Shown here in pieces: positions 42,536 through 51,491 of a stretch of DNA of 64,000 nucleotides (positions are counted from its first letter, which is position 1; every line of letters starts with the position of its first letter). Source of the DNA: an uncultured Collinsella sp. (GTDB taxonomy: Bacteria > Actinomycetota > Coriobacteriia > Coriobacteriales > Coriobacteriaceae). Made by a program: the position numbers and the translations under genes. The notes under the pieces are model-generated. The model was given only the letters and a program-made list of their open reading frames with translations. It was not told where the DNA came from and searched no databases. The stretch covers positions 7,821 to 71,820 of the forward strand of contig CABUXL010000005.1 of assembly GCA_902495525.1 (NCBI GenBank). The letters are read 5' to 3'.

Positions 42536-45301
42536 TTACTCGGCGCTTTTGAGGGCGCCGACCATGTCGATCTTGTTGAGGGTACGATTGGTGGCGAGGT
42601 TGACGATAAACGTAAAGCCAAAGGAAAGCACCACGGCGAGCACGTAGCTTAGCGGCTCGACCTCGACGTCAAAGTACAGCGACGGCATCTGCAAAATGTA
42701 GGTAAAGCTCTTGGCCAGCAAGCCACCTAGCGGCACGCCCAGCGCAGCGCCGATTGCCGTGAGGATCAACGTCTCCTTGTTGACGTAGTGGTGCACCTCG
42801 CCACGGCGGAAGCCCAGCACCTTGATGGTCGCCAGCTCGCGTTCGCGCTCGGAGATATTCGTGTTGGACAGCGTAAACACCACCACAAACGATAGGCACG
42901 CCGCCATAAAGGTCACGAGCACCACGACGGAATTGATAATAGTGAAGTTCGCCTCAAAGTTCTCCCAATGCTCGGCCGTGCTCGAAATCGAAAGCCAACC
43001 GTCGCTCTTAAGCTTCTTGCTAAACGCAATCTGATCGGCCGACGAGCCCTTAAGCAGCACAAAGACGCCGTTAAGGCGCGCGCTTCGACCGAACGCGCGC
43101 TCATAGGTGCCCTGCGTCATGTAAAGCGTGTTGCCCAGATAGTTGAGCGAAATGTCGCTGACTTTGACCTTGGCTACGTTGAGCGACGAATCCTGGACGT
43201 GTGCCGTATCGCCCGGTTGAATCCCCAGTACCAGCTGTGAACTCTTGCTTAGATACACATCTCCGTCGCGCAAAGATAGAGGCTCTTTGGACTCATCCTC
43301 GAGACGCACGTAGTCGTCCAGGTCGTTCGTGCGGTCATCGGGCACCACGATCAGCTGCACGGTCTCGCTCTTGCCGCCAAATGTAAAGGTGACGTTGTCG
43401 GTCATAATCGGCAGCGTCGAAGTCACGGTCACGTCGGAATCCTTGGCTGCGCTTCGCTCGTCGAGCGCCGCGCACGTCTGCGAAAAATCGTCGGGATTGG
43501 CAACCGCCAGCAGGTCATAGCGCGTGATATGCCCGTACTGCTTGGGCGAAAGCGCGACCGACGTATCACGAATGCCCATGCCGCAAATCACAAGCGCCGT
43601 ACAGCCCGCGATGCCAAAGATGGTCATAAAGGCGCGCTTTTTGTAGCGGAACAGGTTACGTGCTGCCACCTTGTTCAAAAAGCCCATGCGGCGCCAGATA
43701 AAGCCGATGCGCTCGAGCAAGATACGCGAGCCGGCGCGCGGGGCCTTGGGGCGCATGAGCGAGGCCGGGGTCTCGGCCATCTCGTGGCGGCAGGCGATAA
43801 TCGTGGCGCCCACCACGCCCACGGCAAACAGCGCCACCGAAACGATCGAGGACACGATGCCGTACGAAAGCAACATCTGGGGCAGCGAGTACATGTCGTC
43901 GAACACCGTAAACAGGAACAGTGGTAGGCCCACAAATCCGACAATGTTGCCAAGCACGCCGCCGATCAGACAAGCCCACAGTGAATAGTTCACGTATTTG
44001 GACAGGATACGCCCGCGTGAATAGCCGAGCGCCTTGTACAGACCAATGAGCGTGCGCTCCTCCTCGACCATGCGCGTGGCGGTGGTAAGGCTAATGAGCA
44101 CGGCGACGACAAAGAAGATGAATGGGAAAACCGTGGCGATGGCTTCGATCGAAGAGCTGTCGCTCTCCACGCTCGAGTAGCTTGTGATGCTATCGCGGTC
44201 CTGGATGTACCAAGTGCATTCGCCCAGATCGGAAAGCTCGGTACGGGCATCGGCAAATTGCTGGTCGGCGGCTGCGCGGCGCTGGTTCAAATCGGCCTGT
44301 GCCTGAACGCGCTCCTCGCTGCCCTCGGCCATGCGATTGATGTTGTCCTGCTCAACCCCAAAGAGCATATTCGCCTGGCGCTCGGCCGCATCCAAGCTTG
44401 CCGGTGTGTCGACCGTCAGTTCCTGAACACGCGCCTTCTCGCGCTCGTCGCGGATCTCCTCGATATTACTCTTGACCTCGTTGATCTTTGTCGTGTAGGC
44501 ATCGGAATAGGAGTTGAGGCTCTTGGCTCCCTCGACGATCACGTGGACGGCGGAGTAGGAGGAAGATGTCGCGGCATCCTCGCTCACATAGAACCTATAG
44601 TCCGCAGCCGAAGCAGCGCGAAAGTCGTTGACGGTCGAGTCGGAGCTCACATCAGTGGGGTCGAGGACCTCGGCCGTAATGGTGTAATCGCCCGCGGCAA
44701 ACTGGTCCTTAGCGCTTTGGTTCGACGAGCTCGCGTCATTGGCGGCAAAGCTCACGGTATCGCCGAGCTTTTTGCCCGAAGCCTTCAGGAACTTCGATGT
44801 CACCGCAACCTCATCGGCGCTCTCGGGCAAATCGCCGTTCACGAGCACCGGCTGATCGATGTTCTCCTTGGAGAGACTTTGCACGACCACGCGCTCGCGC
44901 GTTGTGCCCACGGCGGTGTAGGCGGTCTCGGTGTAGATGCCCTCGGCCGTCTCGACGCCGTCGACCTCTTGGATAGCCGAAAGATCGTCGCGCGTAAAGC
45001 CATAGGTCGACTGCACGTTAATGTCATAGACACTCTGCTGGTCAAAGTAGGCGTCAACCGAATCGCGCAGATCCTCGCAGCCCGCCTTAAGGCCGCACAT
45101 CACGCTCACGCCAAGCGCGGTGATGACCACGATTGACAAGAAGCGCTTAAGACTGCCTCGGATTGTGCGGTAAATGCCACGGCGAAAAATCGTCGGGACC
45201 ATATCGTTTGAGCTTTGAGCAGTGCGGTAGGTCGCGAACTCCCAGTCGCGGTCTGCGTGCTCCGTATCGTGGTTTTGGCTGTTTTGGCGATCTTGGTCCA
45301 T
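42536..45301 (-). CDS. FtsX-type ABC transporter permease
   Basis: A 921-residue permease with two FtsX domains. One helix near residue 60 (FLSIVVITALGVSVM), a large extracytoplasmic part with a charged coiled-coil (KINEVKSNIEEIRDERE and onward), three helices near the middle (FPFIFFVVAVLISLTTATR), a second soluble part and a final three-helix domain (VVLVTFMAACLSFVVVFTL). Proteins of this build work with a MacB/LolD-type ATPase in export, lipoprotein or peptide handling, or sensing, not in import. The ATG at 45301 is five bases after the ATPase stop, so the pair is an operon. Substrate unknown. Confidence 0.9.
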   Translation of the reverse strand: MDQDRQNSQNHDTEHADRDWEFATYRTAQSSNDMVPTIFRRGIYRTIRGSLKRFLSIVVITALGVSVMCGLKAGCEDLRDSVDAYFDQQSVYDINVQSTYGFTRDDLSAIQEVDGVETAEGIYTETAYTAVGTTRERVVVQSLSKENIDQPVLVNGDLPESADEVAVTSKFLKASGKKLGDTVSFAANDASSSNQSAKDQFAAGDYTITAEVLDPTDVSSDSTVNDFRAASAADYRFYVSEDAATSSSYSAVHVIVEGAKSLNSYSDAYTTKINEVKSNIEEIRDEREKARVQELTVDTPASLDAAERQANMLFGVEQDNINRMAEGSEERVQAQADLNQRRAAADQQFADARTELSDLGECTWYIQDRDSITSYSSVESDSSSIEAIATVFPFIFFVVAVLISLTTATRMVEEERTLIGLYKALGYSRGRILSKYVNYSLWACLIGGVLGNIVGFVGLPLFLFTVFDDMYSLPQMLLSYGIVSSIVSVALFAVGVVGATIIACRHEMAETPASLMRPKAPRAGSRILLERIGFIWRRMGFLNKVAARNLFRYKKRAFMTIFGIAGCTALVICGMGIRDTSVALSPKQYGHITRYDLLAVANPDDFSQTCAALDERSAAKDSDVTVTSTLPIMTDNVTFTFGGKSETVQLIVVPDDRTNDLDDYVRLEDESKEPLSLRDGDVYLSKSSQLVLGIQPGDTAHVQDSSLNVAKVKVSDISLNYLGNTLYMTQGTYERAFGRSARLNGVFVLLKGSSADQIAFSKKLKSDGWLSISSTAEHWENFEANFTIINSVVVLVTFMAACLSFVVVFTLSNTNISERERELATIKVLGFRRGEVHHYVNKETLILTAIGAALGVPLGGLLAKSFTYILQMPSLYFDVEVEPLSYVLAVVLSFGFTFIVNLATNRTLNKIDMVGALKSAE

Positions 45302-45306
45302 GGGCG

Positions 45307-46008
45307 CTACCACTCGATCGTCTCGATAGGCACGGGATTTTGCTGGACCGTCTCGCTCTCCACGCGGCCGCTCTTAAAGCGGATCAGGCGATCGGCCATG
45401 GGCGCCAGCGCGGAGTTATGGGTGATGATGATGACCGTGATGCCCTGCTTGCGACAGGTGTCCTGTAGCAGCTGCAAGATCTGCTTGCCGGTTTTGTAGT
45501 CGAGTGCGCCCGTGGGCTCGTCGCACAGGAGCAGCTTGGGGTTCTTGGCCAGCGCGCGGGCGATGGACACACGCTGCTGCTCGCCGCCCGAAAGCTGCGC
45601 CGGAAAGTTAGCAAGACGGTCGCCCAGGCCAACCTGACGAAGCGTTTGCTCGGCATCGAGCGAATCGGGGCAAATCTGCGCCGCAAGCTCGACATTTTCG
45701 AGCGCCGTCAGGTTGGGGACCAGATTGTAGAACTGGAAGACAAAGCCGACGTCGGCACGGCGGTATTCCACGAGCTGCGCCTCGTTGGCAGAGCTCACGT
45801 CGCGCCCGTCCACCGTCACAGTGCCGGAGGTTACCGTATCCATGCCACCCAGGATGTTGAGCGCCGTAGTCTTGCCGGCACCCGAGGCGCCCAGGATAAT
45901 GGCGAGCTCGCCGCGCTCAACGGTAAAGCTCGCGCCGTCGAGCGCGTGAATGCGGGCATCGCCCTCGCCGTACGCCTTGATGACGTCTTTGAATTCGATA
46001 TAAGCCAT
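45307..46008 (-). CDS. MacB/LolD-type ABC transporter ATPase
   Basis: A 233-residue ATPase. Walker A GASGAGKTTAL, Q-loop VFQFYNLVPNLT, signature LSGGEQQR, Walker B LLLCDEPTGALD and switch His IITHNS are all in place; GALD with Tyr after it is typical of the LolD/MacB group. It energises the permease encoded next. The AAGGAG on the coding strand lies unusually far (about 26 bases) from the ATG at 46008, with only GGGA closer in. The hairpin repeat at 46061-46095 is in its upstream region. Confidence 0.93.
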   Translation of the reverse strand: MAYIEFKDVIKAYGEGDARIHALDGASFTVERGELAIILGASGAGKTTALNILGGMDTVTSGTVTVDGRDVSSANEAQLVEYRRADVGFVFQFYNLVPNLTALENVELAAQICPDSLDAEQTLRQVGLGDRLANFPAQLSGGEQQRVSIARALAKNPKLLLCDEPTGALDYKTGKQILQLLQDTCRKQGITVIIITHNSALAPMADRLIRFKSGRVESETVQQNPVPIETIEW

Positions 46009-46060
46009 CGATTAATTCCCATCTGGTCGGATAACTCCTTAGTATTACCCATTTCGCACC

Positions 46061-46095
46061 GACCAAAAAGGGACAGGTTCATTTTGGCAGGTTTT
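46061..46095. repeat. Hairpin repeat with GGGACAGG loop, inverted relative to 36873
   Basis: GACCAAAAAGGGACAGGTTC followed by ATTTTGGCAGGTTTT is the inverted counterpart of 36871-36907, with one arm altered (GACCAAAAA). The gap 46009-46279 otherwise holds only promoter sequence for the flanking divergent genes. Confidence 0.8.
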
Positions 46096-46279
46096 ATATG
46101 GGGAAATGGCAGCCATAGATGAGGCGCCGGGAAGGCAGAGAAATCATCGACGGGGTCAGGCCGACCGCCAAACACAACGCATGCATCTCAATCTGTCAGC
46201 CAAATCATTCGAACAGCTGTTCGTTTCTATGATATGATTCCGCTATCTAAGCAGGCCAATACGCAGAAAGGCGGCCAAA

Positions 46280-46918
46280 ATGGCGTTCGACTTTAAGAAG
46301 GAATGCAAGGAGCTCTACAAACCTGCAAGCAAGCCGAGTATCGTAACTGTCCCGCCTATGAGCTACGTTGCCGTTCGCGGCAAGGGCGACCCAAATACCG
46401 AAGGTGGCGAGTATCAAAACGCCCTGCCGCTGCTTTACGGAATCGCCTATACCGTCAAGATGTCGAAGAAAGGCTCAAGGAGTATCGAGGGCTATTTCGA
46501 CTTTGTGGTACCGCCGCTCGAGGGTTTCTGGTGGCAAGACTCCCCGAGTGGCGACATCGATTATGTACGCAAGGACGATTTCAACTTTATCTCGTGCATC
46601 CGCCTGCCCGATTTCGTCAGCCGAGATGATTTTGACTGGGCAGTCGCGGAAGCCACGACCAAAAAGAAACTGGACTTTTCCGCCGTCGAGCTGCTTAAAG
46701 TTGACGAGGGTCTCTGCGTTCAATGCATGCATACCGGACCCTACGACAGCGAGCCGGCGACCGTAAACGCTATGCATGAATACACGACCGAGCAGGGCTA
46801 TGTCCCCGACTTCTCAGACACCCGTTTTCATCACGAAATCTATCTCTCCGATCCACGCAAATGTGCACCGGAGAAACTTAAGACTGTGGTTCGTCATCCC
46901 ATCAAGCGCGCTGAATAG
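46280..46918 (+). CDS. GyrI-like small-molecule-binding protein
   Basis: A 212-residue protein of the GyrI-like (SOUL/GyrI fold) type, a beta-alpha-beta sheet domain used to bind small ligands. YVAVRGKGDPN near residue 30, the acidic-aromatic PPLEGFWWQ segment near 80 and MHTGPYDSEPATV near 155 are the features seen in this group. Some relatives hydrolyse cyclopropanoid compounds or act as drug-binding regulators. No DNA-binding domain is attached. AGAAAGG precedes the ATG. Its role here is unknown. Confidence 0.8.
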   Translation: MAFDFKKECKELYKPASKPSIVTVPPMSYVAVRGKGDPNTEGGEYQNALPLLYGIAYTVKMSKKGSRSIEGYFDFVVPPLEGFWWQDSPSGDIDYVRKDDFNFISCIRLPDFVSRDDFDWAVAEATTKKKLDFSAVELLKVDEGLCVQCMHTGPYDSEPATVNAMHEYTTEQGYVPDFSDTRFHHEIYLSDPRKCAPEKLKTVVRHPIKRAE

Positions 46919-47031
46919 CGTGGAGCGCCGCCCCGTGCATCAGGTTTTAGGCCAGTCAACCAGCCGCCTCCTAGGCCGTCCGGTAATTATCTTGACGCGG
47001 CCCGTCGCATCTTATGAGTTTGTCTTGCTAA

Positions 47032-47072
47032 AGCTGGAAAGCCTCTCAACGATGCGCAACTCCAGCTCTTTT
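47032..47072 (+). terminator. Hairpin with T run
   Basis: AGCTGGA (47032-47038) pairs with TCCAGCT (47061-47067), followed by CTTTTTC, in the gap 46919-47089 between the GyrI-like gene and the Abi fragment. Confidence 0.6.
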
Positions 47073-47089
47073 TCTATCAAGAGGCTTAA

Positions 47090-47450
47090 ATGAAATACCA
47101 GAAGTCGCGGATATCCATCAACAAACAAATAGCACTATTGACAGAAAACAGGGGTCTTAAGTGCTCTGATCAAAGCGAACTCGAGCGAGTTTTGGTCGAA
47201 GCCAACCACTACAGACTGTCGGCCTACTGGTTTCCCTACAAAACCAAATGCAAGTCCGGGATTACCATCTTTCGCGAAGGCACAACATTCGAAACCATCA
47301 TCTACACGCATGAATTTGACCGAGCCCTCCGGCAGTTAATGTTTGATGCGGTCGGCAGTGCGGTCGGCAGAATTGAGATCTACCTCAGAAGCAGAATTGC
47401 CTATCTTGCCTCTGAGGAACGCGGGCCTTTCTGTTACCAAGATGTCGCCA
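47090..47450 (+). pseudogene. Abi-family (AbiD/F-like) gene, truncated
   Basis: The first 120 codons encode a clear Abi_2-type N-terminus: an opening Lys/Arg-rich helix, then NHYRLSAYWFPYK, FREGTTFETIIYTHEFDRALRQLM and RIEIYLRSRIAYLASEERGPFCY. Full-length members are about 300 residues and abort phage infection. After PFCYQD the frame runs into out-of-frame sequence of a different gene (see next entry) and ends at 47713, so the 207-residue reading is a chimera and surely not functional. The join is at about 47445-47455. Confidence 0.78.
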
Positions 47451-47454
47451 TAAC

Positions 47455-47664
47455 GAGGCTCAACTCGGCATGCCCGTCGAGCTCTGCGCCGCACTGGGCT
47501 ACGCAGCCGTCTTTGGCAGCGCCACCAACACGCTGCTCGCGACCATCCTTATCGGTTGCGAGGTCTTCGGTTTCGGTAATCTGCCGGCGTTCTTCATCGT
47601 CTGCGTTGTGGCTTACCTGTTCAACATGGATAAGTCCATCTACGCCCTGCAGGAGCGGGCGTAG
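47455..47664 (+). pseudogene. C-terminal fragment of a ClC-type chloride channel gene
   Basis: In the frame beginning GAGGCTCAACTC, the last 70 codons of a ClC channel remain: GMPVELCAALGYAAVFGSAT, then a helix (LATILIGCEVFGFG), then VVAYLFNMDKSIYALQERA and stop. This is the usual end of the channel with its last helices. The rest of the gene is absent and the 5' side is joined to the Abi fragment, so a deletion between the two genes is the simplest history. Confidence 0.7.
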
Positions 47665-47690
47665 ATCGATGTCCAGGCAGGTGGTCTCAG

Positions 47691-47844
47691 CCGGAAACGG
47701 CGTCCCACTCTGAGGCTGTATTCCGGGACACGGTTTCCGCTTGGAACGCCATTCGGAAAGCGCATCCCGCTTTAAAACGGAATTCCGGGACGTAGTTTCC
47801 GTCTGAGCCTCCATTCGGAAAGCATGTCCCGTTCTTTCACGGCA
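47691..47844. repeat. Two and a half tandem units of 62 bp
   Basis: Two units start with TTCCGGGAC at 47721 and 47783, 62 bases apart, each with a TTTCCG segment, then CATTCGGAAAGC and a TCCCG segment. A half unit with GGAAACGGCGTCCC precedes them from 47691. Complementary GGAAA/TTTCC parts let each unit fold. It lies between the ClC fragment and ogt. Confidence 0.75.
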
Positions 47845-47870
47845 TCTTGGCTATGCAAAGCGCTCGAGTG

Positions 47871-48449
47871 TTACTCCTCGTACGCGCCCTCAAGCCGAAG
47901 CAGCCACTCCTTACGGTCGAGGCCGCCGGCATATCCGTTGAGCGAACCATCGGCGGCAACCACGCGATGGCACGGCACAATAATCGAAATGGGATTACGC
48001 GCGACCGCGGCCCCCACGGCACGGGGAGACACAACGGGCGCCTCGTTTCCCGGTACACGATGTCGAGCCGCAACACGCTGGGCGATCTCGCCATACGTGG
48101 CAACCTCGCCGCGCGGAATGGAAAGCAGCTCGTACCAAACTTCACGCTGAAACGCCGTACCGATCATATGCAACGGAGGCGTAAACCGAGGTTCCTGCCC
48201 TGCAAAATAAGCATTCAGCCAAGCCCAGGAACGCTCAAGCACCGAAGAGGCCGCGCCATTTGTCGGACTCACCGACGACATGCCACCAATACCTGAAACC
48301 GCATCGGCACCTTCGATATGCTCGACATCTTCTTTGAGAAGCGTGGAGCCAAAATGCTCCTGCCCCTCAAACCAAAGCCCTGTCAAACCGCGGCCATCAG
48401 CGGCAAGCAAGATTTCGCCCAAAGGCGAAGGAAACGTCGTCGTGACCAC
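47871..48449 (-). CDS. ogt: Methylated-DNA--protein-cysteine methyltransferase
   Basis: A 192-residue suicide DNA-repair protein that takes alkyl groups from O6-alkylguanine. The active site IVPCHRVV with its acceptor Cys is present, with PRAVGAAVARNP before it and GYAGGLDRKEWLL after it. A Ser/Gly-rich insert of about 25 residues lies in the N-terminal domain (near residues 45-70). The GTG start at 48449 follows AAGGAG. Confidence 0.95.
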   Translation of the reverse strand: MVTTTFPSPLGEILLAADGRGLTGLWFEGQEHFGSTLLKEDVEHIEGADAVSGIGGMSSVSPTNGAASSVLERSWAWLNAYFAGQEPRFTPPLHMIGTAFQREVWYELLSIPRGEVATYGEIAQRVAARHRVPGNEAPVVSPRAVGAAVARNPISIIVPCHRVVAADGSLNGYAGGLDRKEWLLRLEGAYEE

Positions 48450-48509
48450 CAGCGGCTCCTTTCAAAACTCCGCAACATAATACCGCGAATTGTGCAGACA
48501 ACCCCAATC

Positions 48510-48663
48510 GACCCCAAAGTCACCCAAGGCAGCAGGCGCGCAGCGCCGCAGCTGCCGCACGACCCCAAAGTCACCCTAGGCAGCAGGCGCGAACGCGCCG
48601 CAGCTGCCGGCCGCGCCCCACAGTCCCCCAAGGCGGCAGGCGCAAAGCGCCGAAGCCGCCGCC
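48510..48663. repeat. Three tandem 51-bp hairpin repeats
   Basis: Units begin at 48510, 48561 and about 48613. The first two open with GACCCCAAAGTCACCC, the third with a diverged form; each contains GGCAGCAGGCGC facing GCGCC..GCAGCTGCC, so each folds into its own stem. They lie in the gap between ogt and asd (48450-48903), where no gene is seen. Confidence 0.85.
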
Positions 48664-48762
48664 GGGATCAGGGCCCGCAACAGCCACGTGCCCCCACATC
48701 AGCCCAGCGGCCCCAACCAACAACGGCCCCATCGCAGGTCGCTTGCAGCAGCGTCACCGCAG

Positions 48763-48890
48763 GCGGGGGCCGGGCTTGGTTTTCAGAACACTCCGCAGAC
48801 CAGTGTGGCGCCTTGTCCGCGGCTCCGAAGGAGCAGGACAAGGCGCCACACATGGTCGAGGACGTTCTGAAAACCAAGCCCGGCCCCCGC
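48763..48890 (-). repeat. Long nested palindrome with GTCCTC/TGCGGAGT internal loop (member 2)
   Basis: Outer arms 48763-48789 and 48864-48890 are perfectly complementary over 27 bp. Read on the minus strand, the internal loop is GTCCTC (48858-48863) opposite TGCGGAGT (48790-48797). Inner arms 48798-48818 and 48836-48857 pair with one bulged base. It begins 13 bases downstream of the asd stop and points the same way as asd. Confidence 0.92.
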
Positions 48891-48903
48891 CGGACAGGTC
48901 ACA

Positions 48904-49929
48904 CTACTCGCAGAGCAGCTTAGCGATCTGGACGGCGTTGGTTGCCGCGCCCTTACGGATTTGGTCGCCGCAGCACCAGAAGGTGATGCCACGCGCGGCC
49001 TCGGGGTTCGAGATGTCGCGGCGTACGCGACCGACCCAAATCAGGTCCTGGTCGGAGGTGTCCATCGGCATGGGGAAGCGGTCGTGAGCATCCTCGGCGC
49101 TCATGTCGTCAACTAGCTTGACACCCGGAGCGGCAGCCAGCGCGGCACGGGCCTCTTCCACCGTGATGTCGCGCTCGAACTCAAGCGTGATGCTCTCGGA
49201 GTGCGAGCGCAGCACGGGCACGCGCACACAGGTGCAGTTCACGCGCAGCTCGGGCAGATGCATGATCTTGCGGCCCTCGTTTTGCAACTTCATCTCCTCG
49301 GAGGTAAAGCCCTCCTCCTTGACGCCGCCAATCTGCGGAATCAGGTTGCTCGCGAGCTGGGCGGCAAACGCGCGCGGCTCGGGAATCTCCTCGCCACGGC
49401 CCAGGGCGGCCAGCTGAGCCTCGAGCTCGGCCATACCGGGGGCGCCAGCACCCGAAGCCGCCTGGTACGTCGAGACGATCATGCGCTTCACGCCAGCGAG
49501 CTGATGCAGCGGCCACGTGGGAACCAGGCCGATAATGGTCGCGCAGTTGGGGTTGGCGATAAGGCCGTGATGCCACTTGATGTCGTCGGCATTGATCTCG
49601 GGCACAACCAGTGGCACCTCGGGATCCATGCGGAAGGCATGGCTGTTGTCGACCACGACGGCGCCGCGCTTGACGGCCTCGGGCAGTAGCTCCTTCGCGA
49701 CGTCGTCGCCGGCAGCTCCAAGCACAATGTCACAGCCCTCAAAGGCCTCGGGACAAGCCTCTTCGATCACGATCTGCTCGCCACGGAACTCGACGGTCTT
49801 GCCCGCAGAACGCGCGCTCGCCAGCAGCTTGAGCTTGCCAACCGGGAACTCCTGCTCGTTGAGGCACTCGAGCATCTGGGTGCCCACGGCTCCCGTCGCG
49901 CCCAAAATAGCAACCGTGTACTGTTTCAT
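48904..49929 (-). CDS. asd: Aspartate-semialdehyde dehydrogenase
   Basis: A 341-residue enzyme that reduces aspartyl phosphate to aspartate semialdehyde, the branch point to lysine, threonine and methionine. The NADP motif ILGATGAVG, the catalytic Cys in NPNCATI and the active-site His in RVPVLRSHSE are visible. The start at 49929 (MKQYTVA) follows AAAGGGGGA. It lies downstream of lysC on the same strand with 173 bases and a terminator-like hairpin between them, so coupling is partial at best. Confidence 0.96.
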   Translation of the reverse strand: MKQYTVAILGATGAVGTQMLECLNEQEFPVGKLKLLASARSAGKTVEFRGEQIVIEEACPEAFEGCDIVLGAAGDDVAKELLPEAVKRGAVVVDNSHAFRMDPEVPLVVPEINADDIKWHHGLIANPNCATIIGLVPTWPLHQLAGVKRMIVSTYQAASGAGAPGMAELEAQLAALGRGEEIPEPRAFAAQLASNLIPQIGGVKEEGFTSEEMKLQNEGRKIMHLPELRVNCTCVRVPVLRSHSESITLEFERDITVEEARAALAAAPGVKLVDDMSAEDAHDRFPMPMDTSDQDLIWVGRVRRDISNPEAARGITFWCCGDQIRKGAATNAVQIAKLLCE

Positions 49930-50003
49930 GCTTCCCCCTTTAAAGGTTGTGGCTTTTGCCCGCACGCCAAGCAGGCCGATTATTGTTGCCAGTGTATACA
50001 AGA

Positions 50004-50090
50004 ACGGGGCGGGCACGAAACCCGCCCCGTCGAAACGAAACCGAAACGAAACGCCCCGCCATAGATTTTTGAGGCAAGTCCAAAAATCTA
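50004..50090 (-). terminator. Two hairpins between lysC and asd
   Basis: ACGGGGCGGG (50004-50013) pairs with CCCGCCCCGT (50021-50030), and TAGATTTTTG (50062-50071) with CAAAAATCTA (50081-50090). The second directly follows the lysC stop. Between them is a short CGAAACGAAAC repeat. Confidence 0.75.
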
Positions 50091-50102
50091 CTGGGATAGC
50101 AG

Positions 50103-51491
50103 CTACTTGTGGAGCGCGACCAGAGCGGGATCGACCGGCGCGGGAGCCTCCAGATCGGAGACCTTCACAATGCCGTTCTCGTCGGAGAAGGCGCGGTAAA
50201 TGGTCTGAATCGCCAGATCAAAGTCCTTCTCCTCCACACCGATGATGATATTGATCTCGTCGCAGCTCTGCGAAATCATACGCACGCTCACGCCGGCCTG
50301 ACCAAGCATGCCAAACAGATGGCCCGAGATACCTGCACGGCCGCGCAGGTTACGGCCAACGGTAGCGATGAGCGCCAAGCCCTCGACAACCTCGATCTCG
50401 AGCGGCTCGACCTCCTGTTGAATGTCGCCCACGAGCGAGTACAGCGAGTCGTGCACATCCTGCTCCTGCACCACGGCGCCAAAGCGGTCGACACCGGTGG
50501 GCATGTGCTCGACGGAAACGTCATAGCGCTCGAAGACCGAAAGCGCGCGGCGCATAAAACCGACACGGGGTTTGGTGCGGTCGCGGGCAACGTTGATGGC
50601 AACAAAACCGCGCTTGCCGGTCACACCGGTAATGATGGGCTCCGCCTCGCCCTCATCAGCCGTCTCGCTAATGATGGTGCCGGGGTCCTGCGGCGCATTG
50701 GTGTTCTTGATGACCAGCGGAATACCCGCCTCGCGCACGGGGAACACGGCCTCCTCGTGCAGGACGCTTGCGCCCATGTACGAAAGCTCGCGCAGCTCCT
50801 CATAGGTAACGCGCGCAATGGGCTGAGCCTCGGGAACGATACGCGGATCGGCAGAATAGAAGCCCGAGACGTCGGTCCAGTTCTCGTACAGATCGGCGCC
50901 CAGGCACTTAGCCAAGATCGAGCCCGAAATATCGCCGCCACCACGGTCGAGCAGCTTGATCTGGCCCTCACGCGTCGCGCCGTAGAAACCGGGCATAACA
51001 AAGCCGCCCTGCTGACCGTACTCCTGCACCAGCTCGGAGGTGCGATTCATGCTGAGCGTACCGTCGTGATGGAACGCCACAACCGTCGCGGCGTCCAGGA
51101 ACGGTAAGCCCAGGTACTCGGCCATCAGGCGGGCGGTAAAGTACTCGCCACGGCTCACAAGCTCCTCGGTGGAGTAGCCGCCCGAGCGGGCGCGCTCGGC
51201 AAAGGCCGCGAACTCCTCGCGGATGGGATAGGTAAGCTCCAGCTCGTCAGCGATATCAAAATAGCGCTGGCCAATGTCCTCGAGTAGCTCCTCACACGAC
51301 ACGTGATACTTAACGTGCGCGTTAACCAGGTAGAGCAGGTCGGTCACCTTGGTGTCGCCCTTAAAACGGCGACCGCAGGCGGAAACCACCACAAAACGGC
51401 GGGCAGGGTCGGCGTCGACGATGGCCTTGATCTTCTTGAAGTGTTCGGCGTCGGCGACCGACGAGCCGCCAAACTTGGCAATCTTAATCAT
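50103..51491 (-). CDS. lysC: Aspartate kinase
   Basis: A 462-residue aspartokinase that opens the aspartate pathway. The kinase domain starts KFGGSSV, with a GRGGSD-like site present as RGGGDISGS. Two ACT domains follow (VGFMRRALSVFERY and ISGHLFGMLGQAGVSV), which give feedback control by lysine or threonine. It is a single-function enzyme, not fused to homoserine dehydrogenase. The ATG at 51491 has AAAGG upstream but at a long distance. It is divergent from thrC across about 100 bases, so the two promoters share that gap; no lysine riboswitch is evident. Confidence 0.95.
   Translation of the reverse strand: MIKIAKFGGSSVADAEHFKKIKAIVDADPARRFVVVSACGRRFKGDTKVTDLLYLVNAHVKYHVSCEELLEDIGQRYFDIADELELTYPIREEFAAFAERARSGGYSTEELVSRGEYFTARLMAEYLGLPFLDAATVVAFHHDGTLSMNRTSELVQEYGQQGGFVMPGFYGATREGQIKLLDRGGGDISGSILAKCLGADLYENWTDVSGFYSADPRIVPEAQPIARVTYEELRELSYMGASVLHEEAVFPVREAGIPLVIKNTNAPQDPGTIISETADEGEAEPIITGVTGKRGFVAINVARDRTKPRVGFMRRALSVFERYDVSVEHMPTGVDRFGAVVQEQDVHDSLYSLVGDIQQEVEPLEIEVVEGLALIATVGRNLRGRAGISGHLFGMLGQAGVSVRMISQSCDEINIIIGVEEKDFDLAIQTIYRAFSDENGIVKVSDLEAPAPVDPALVALHK

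Noticed and set aside
47090..47713. A 207-aa intact protein
   Set aside because: Its second half is out-of-frame ClC sequence rich in Ser, Arg and Pro; only the Abi N-terminus is real.
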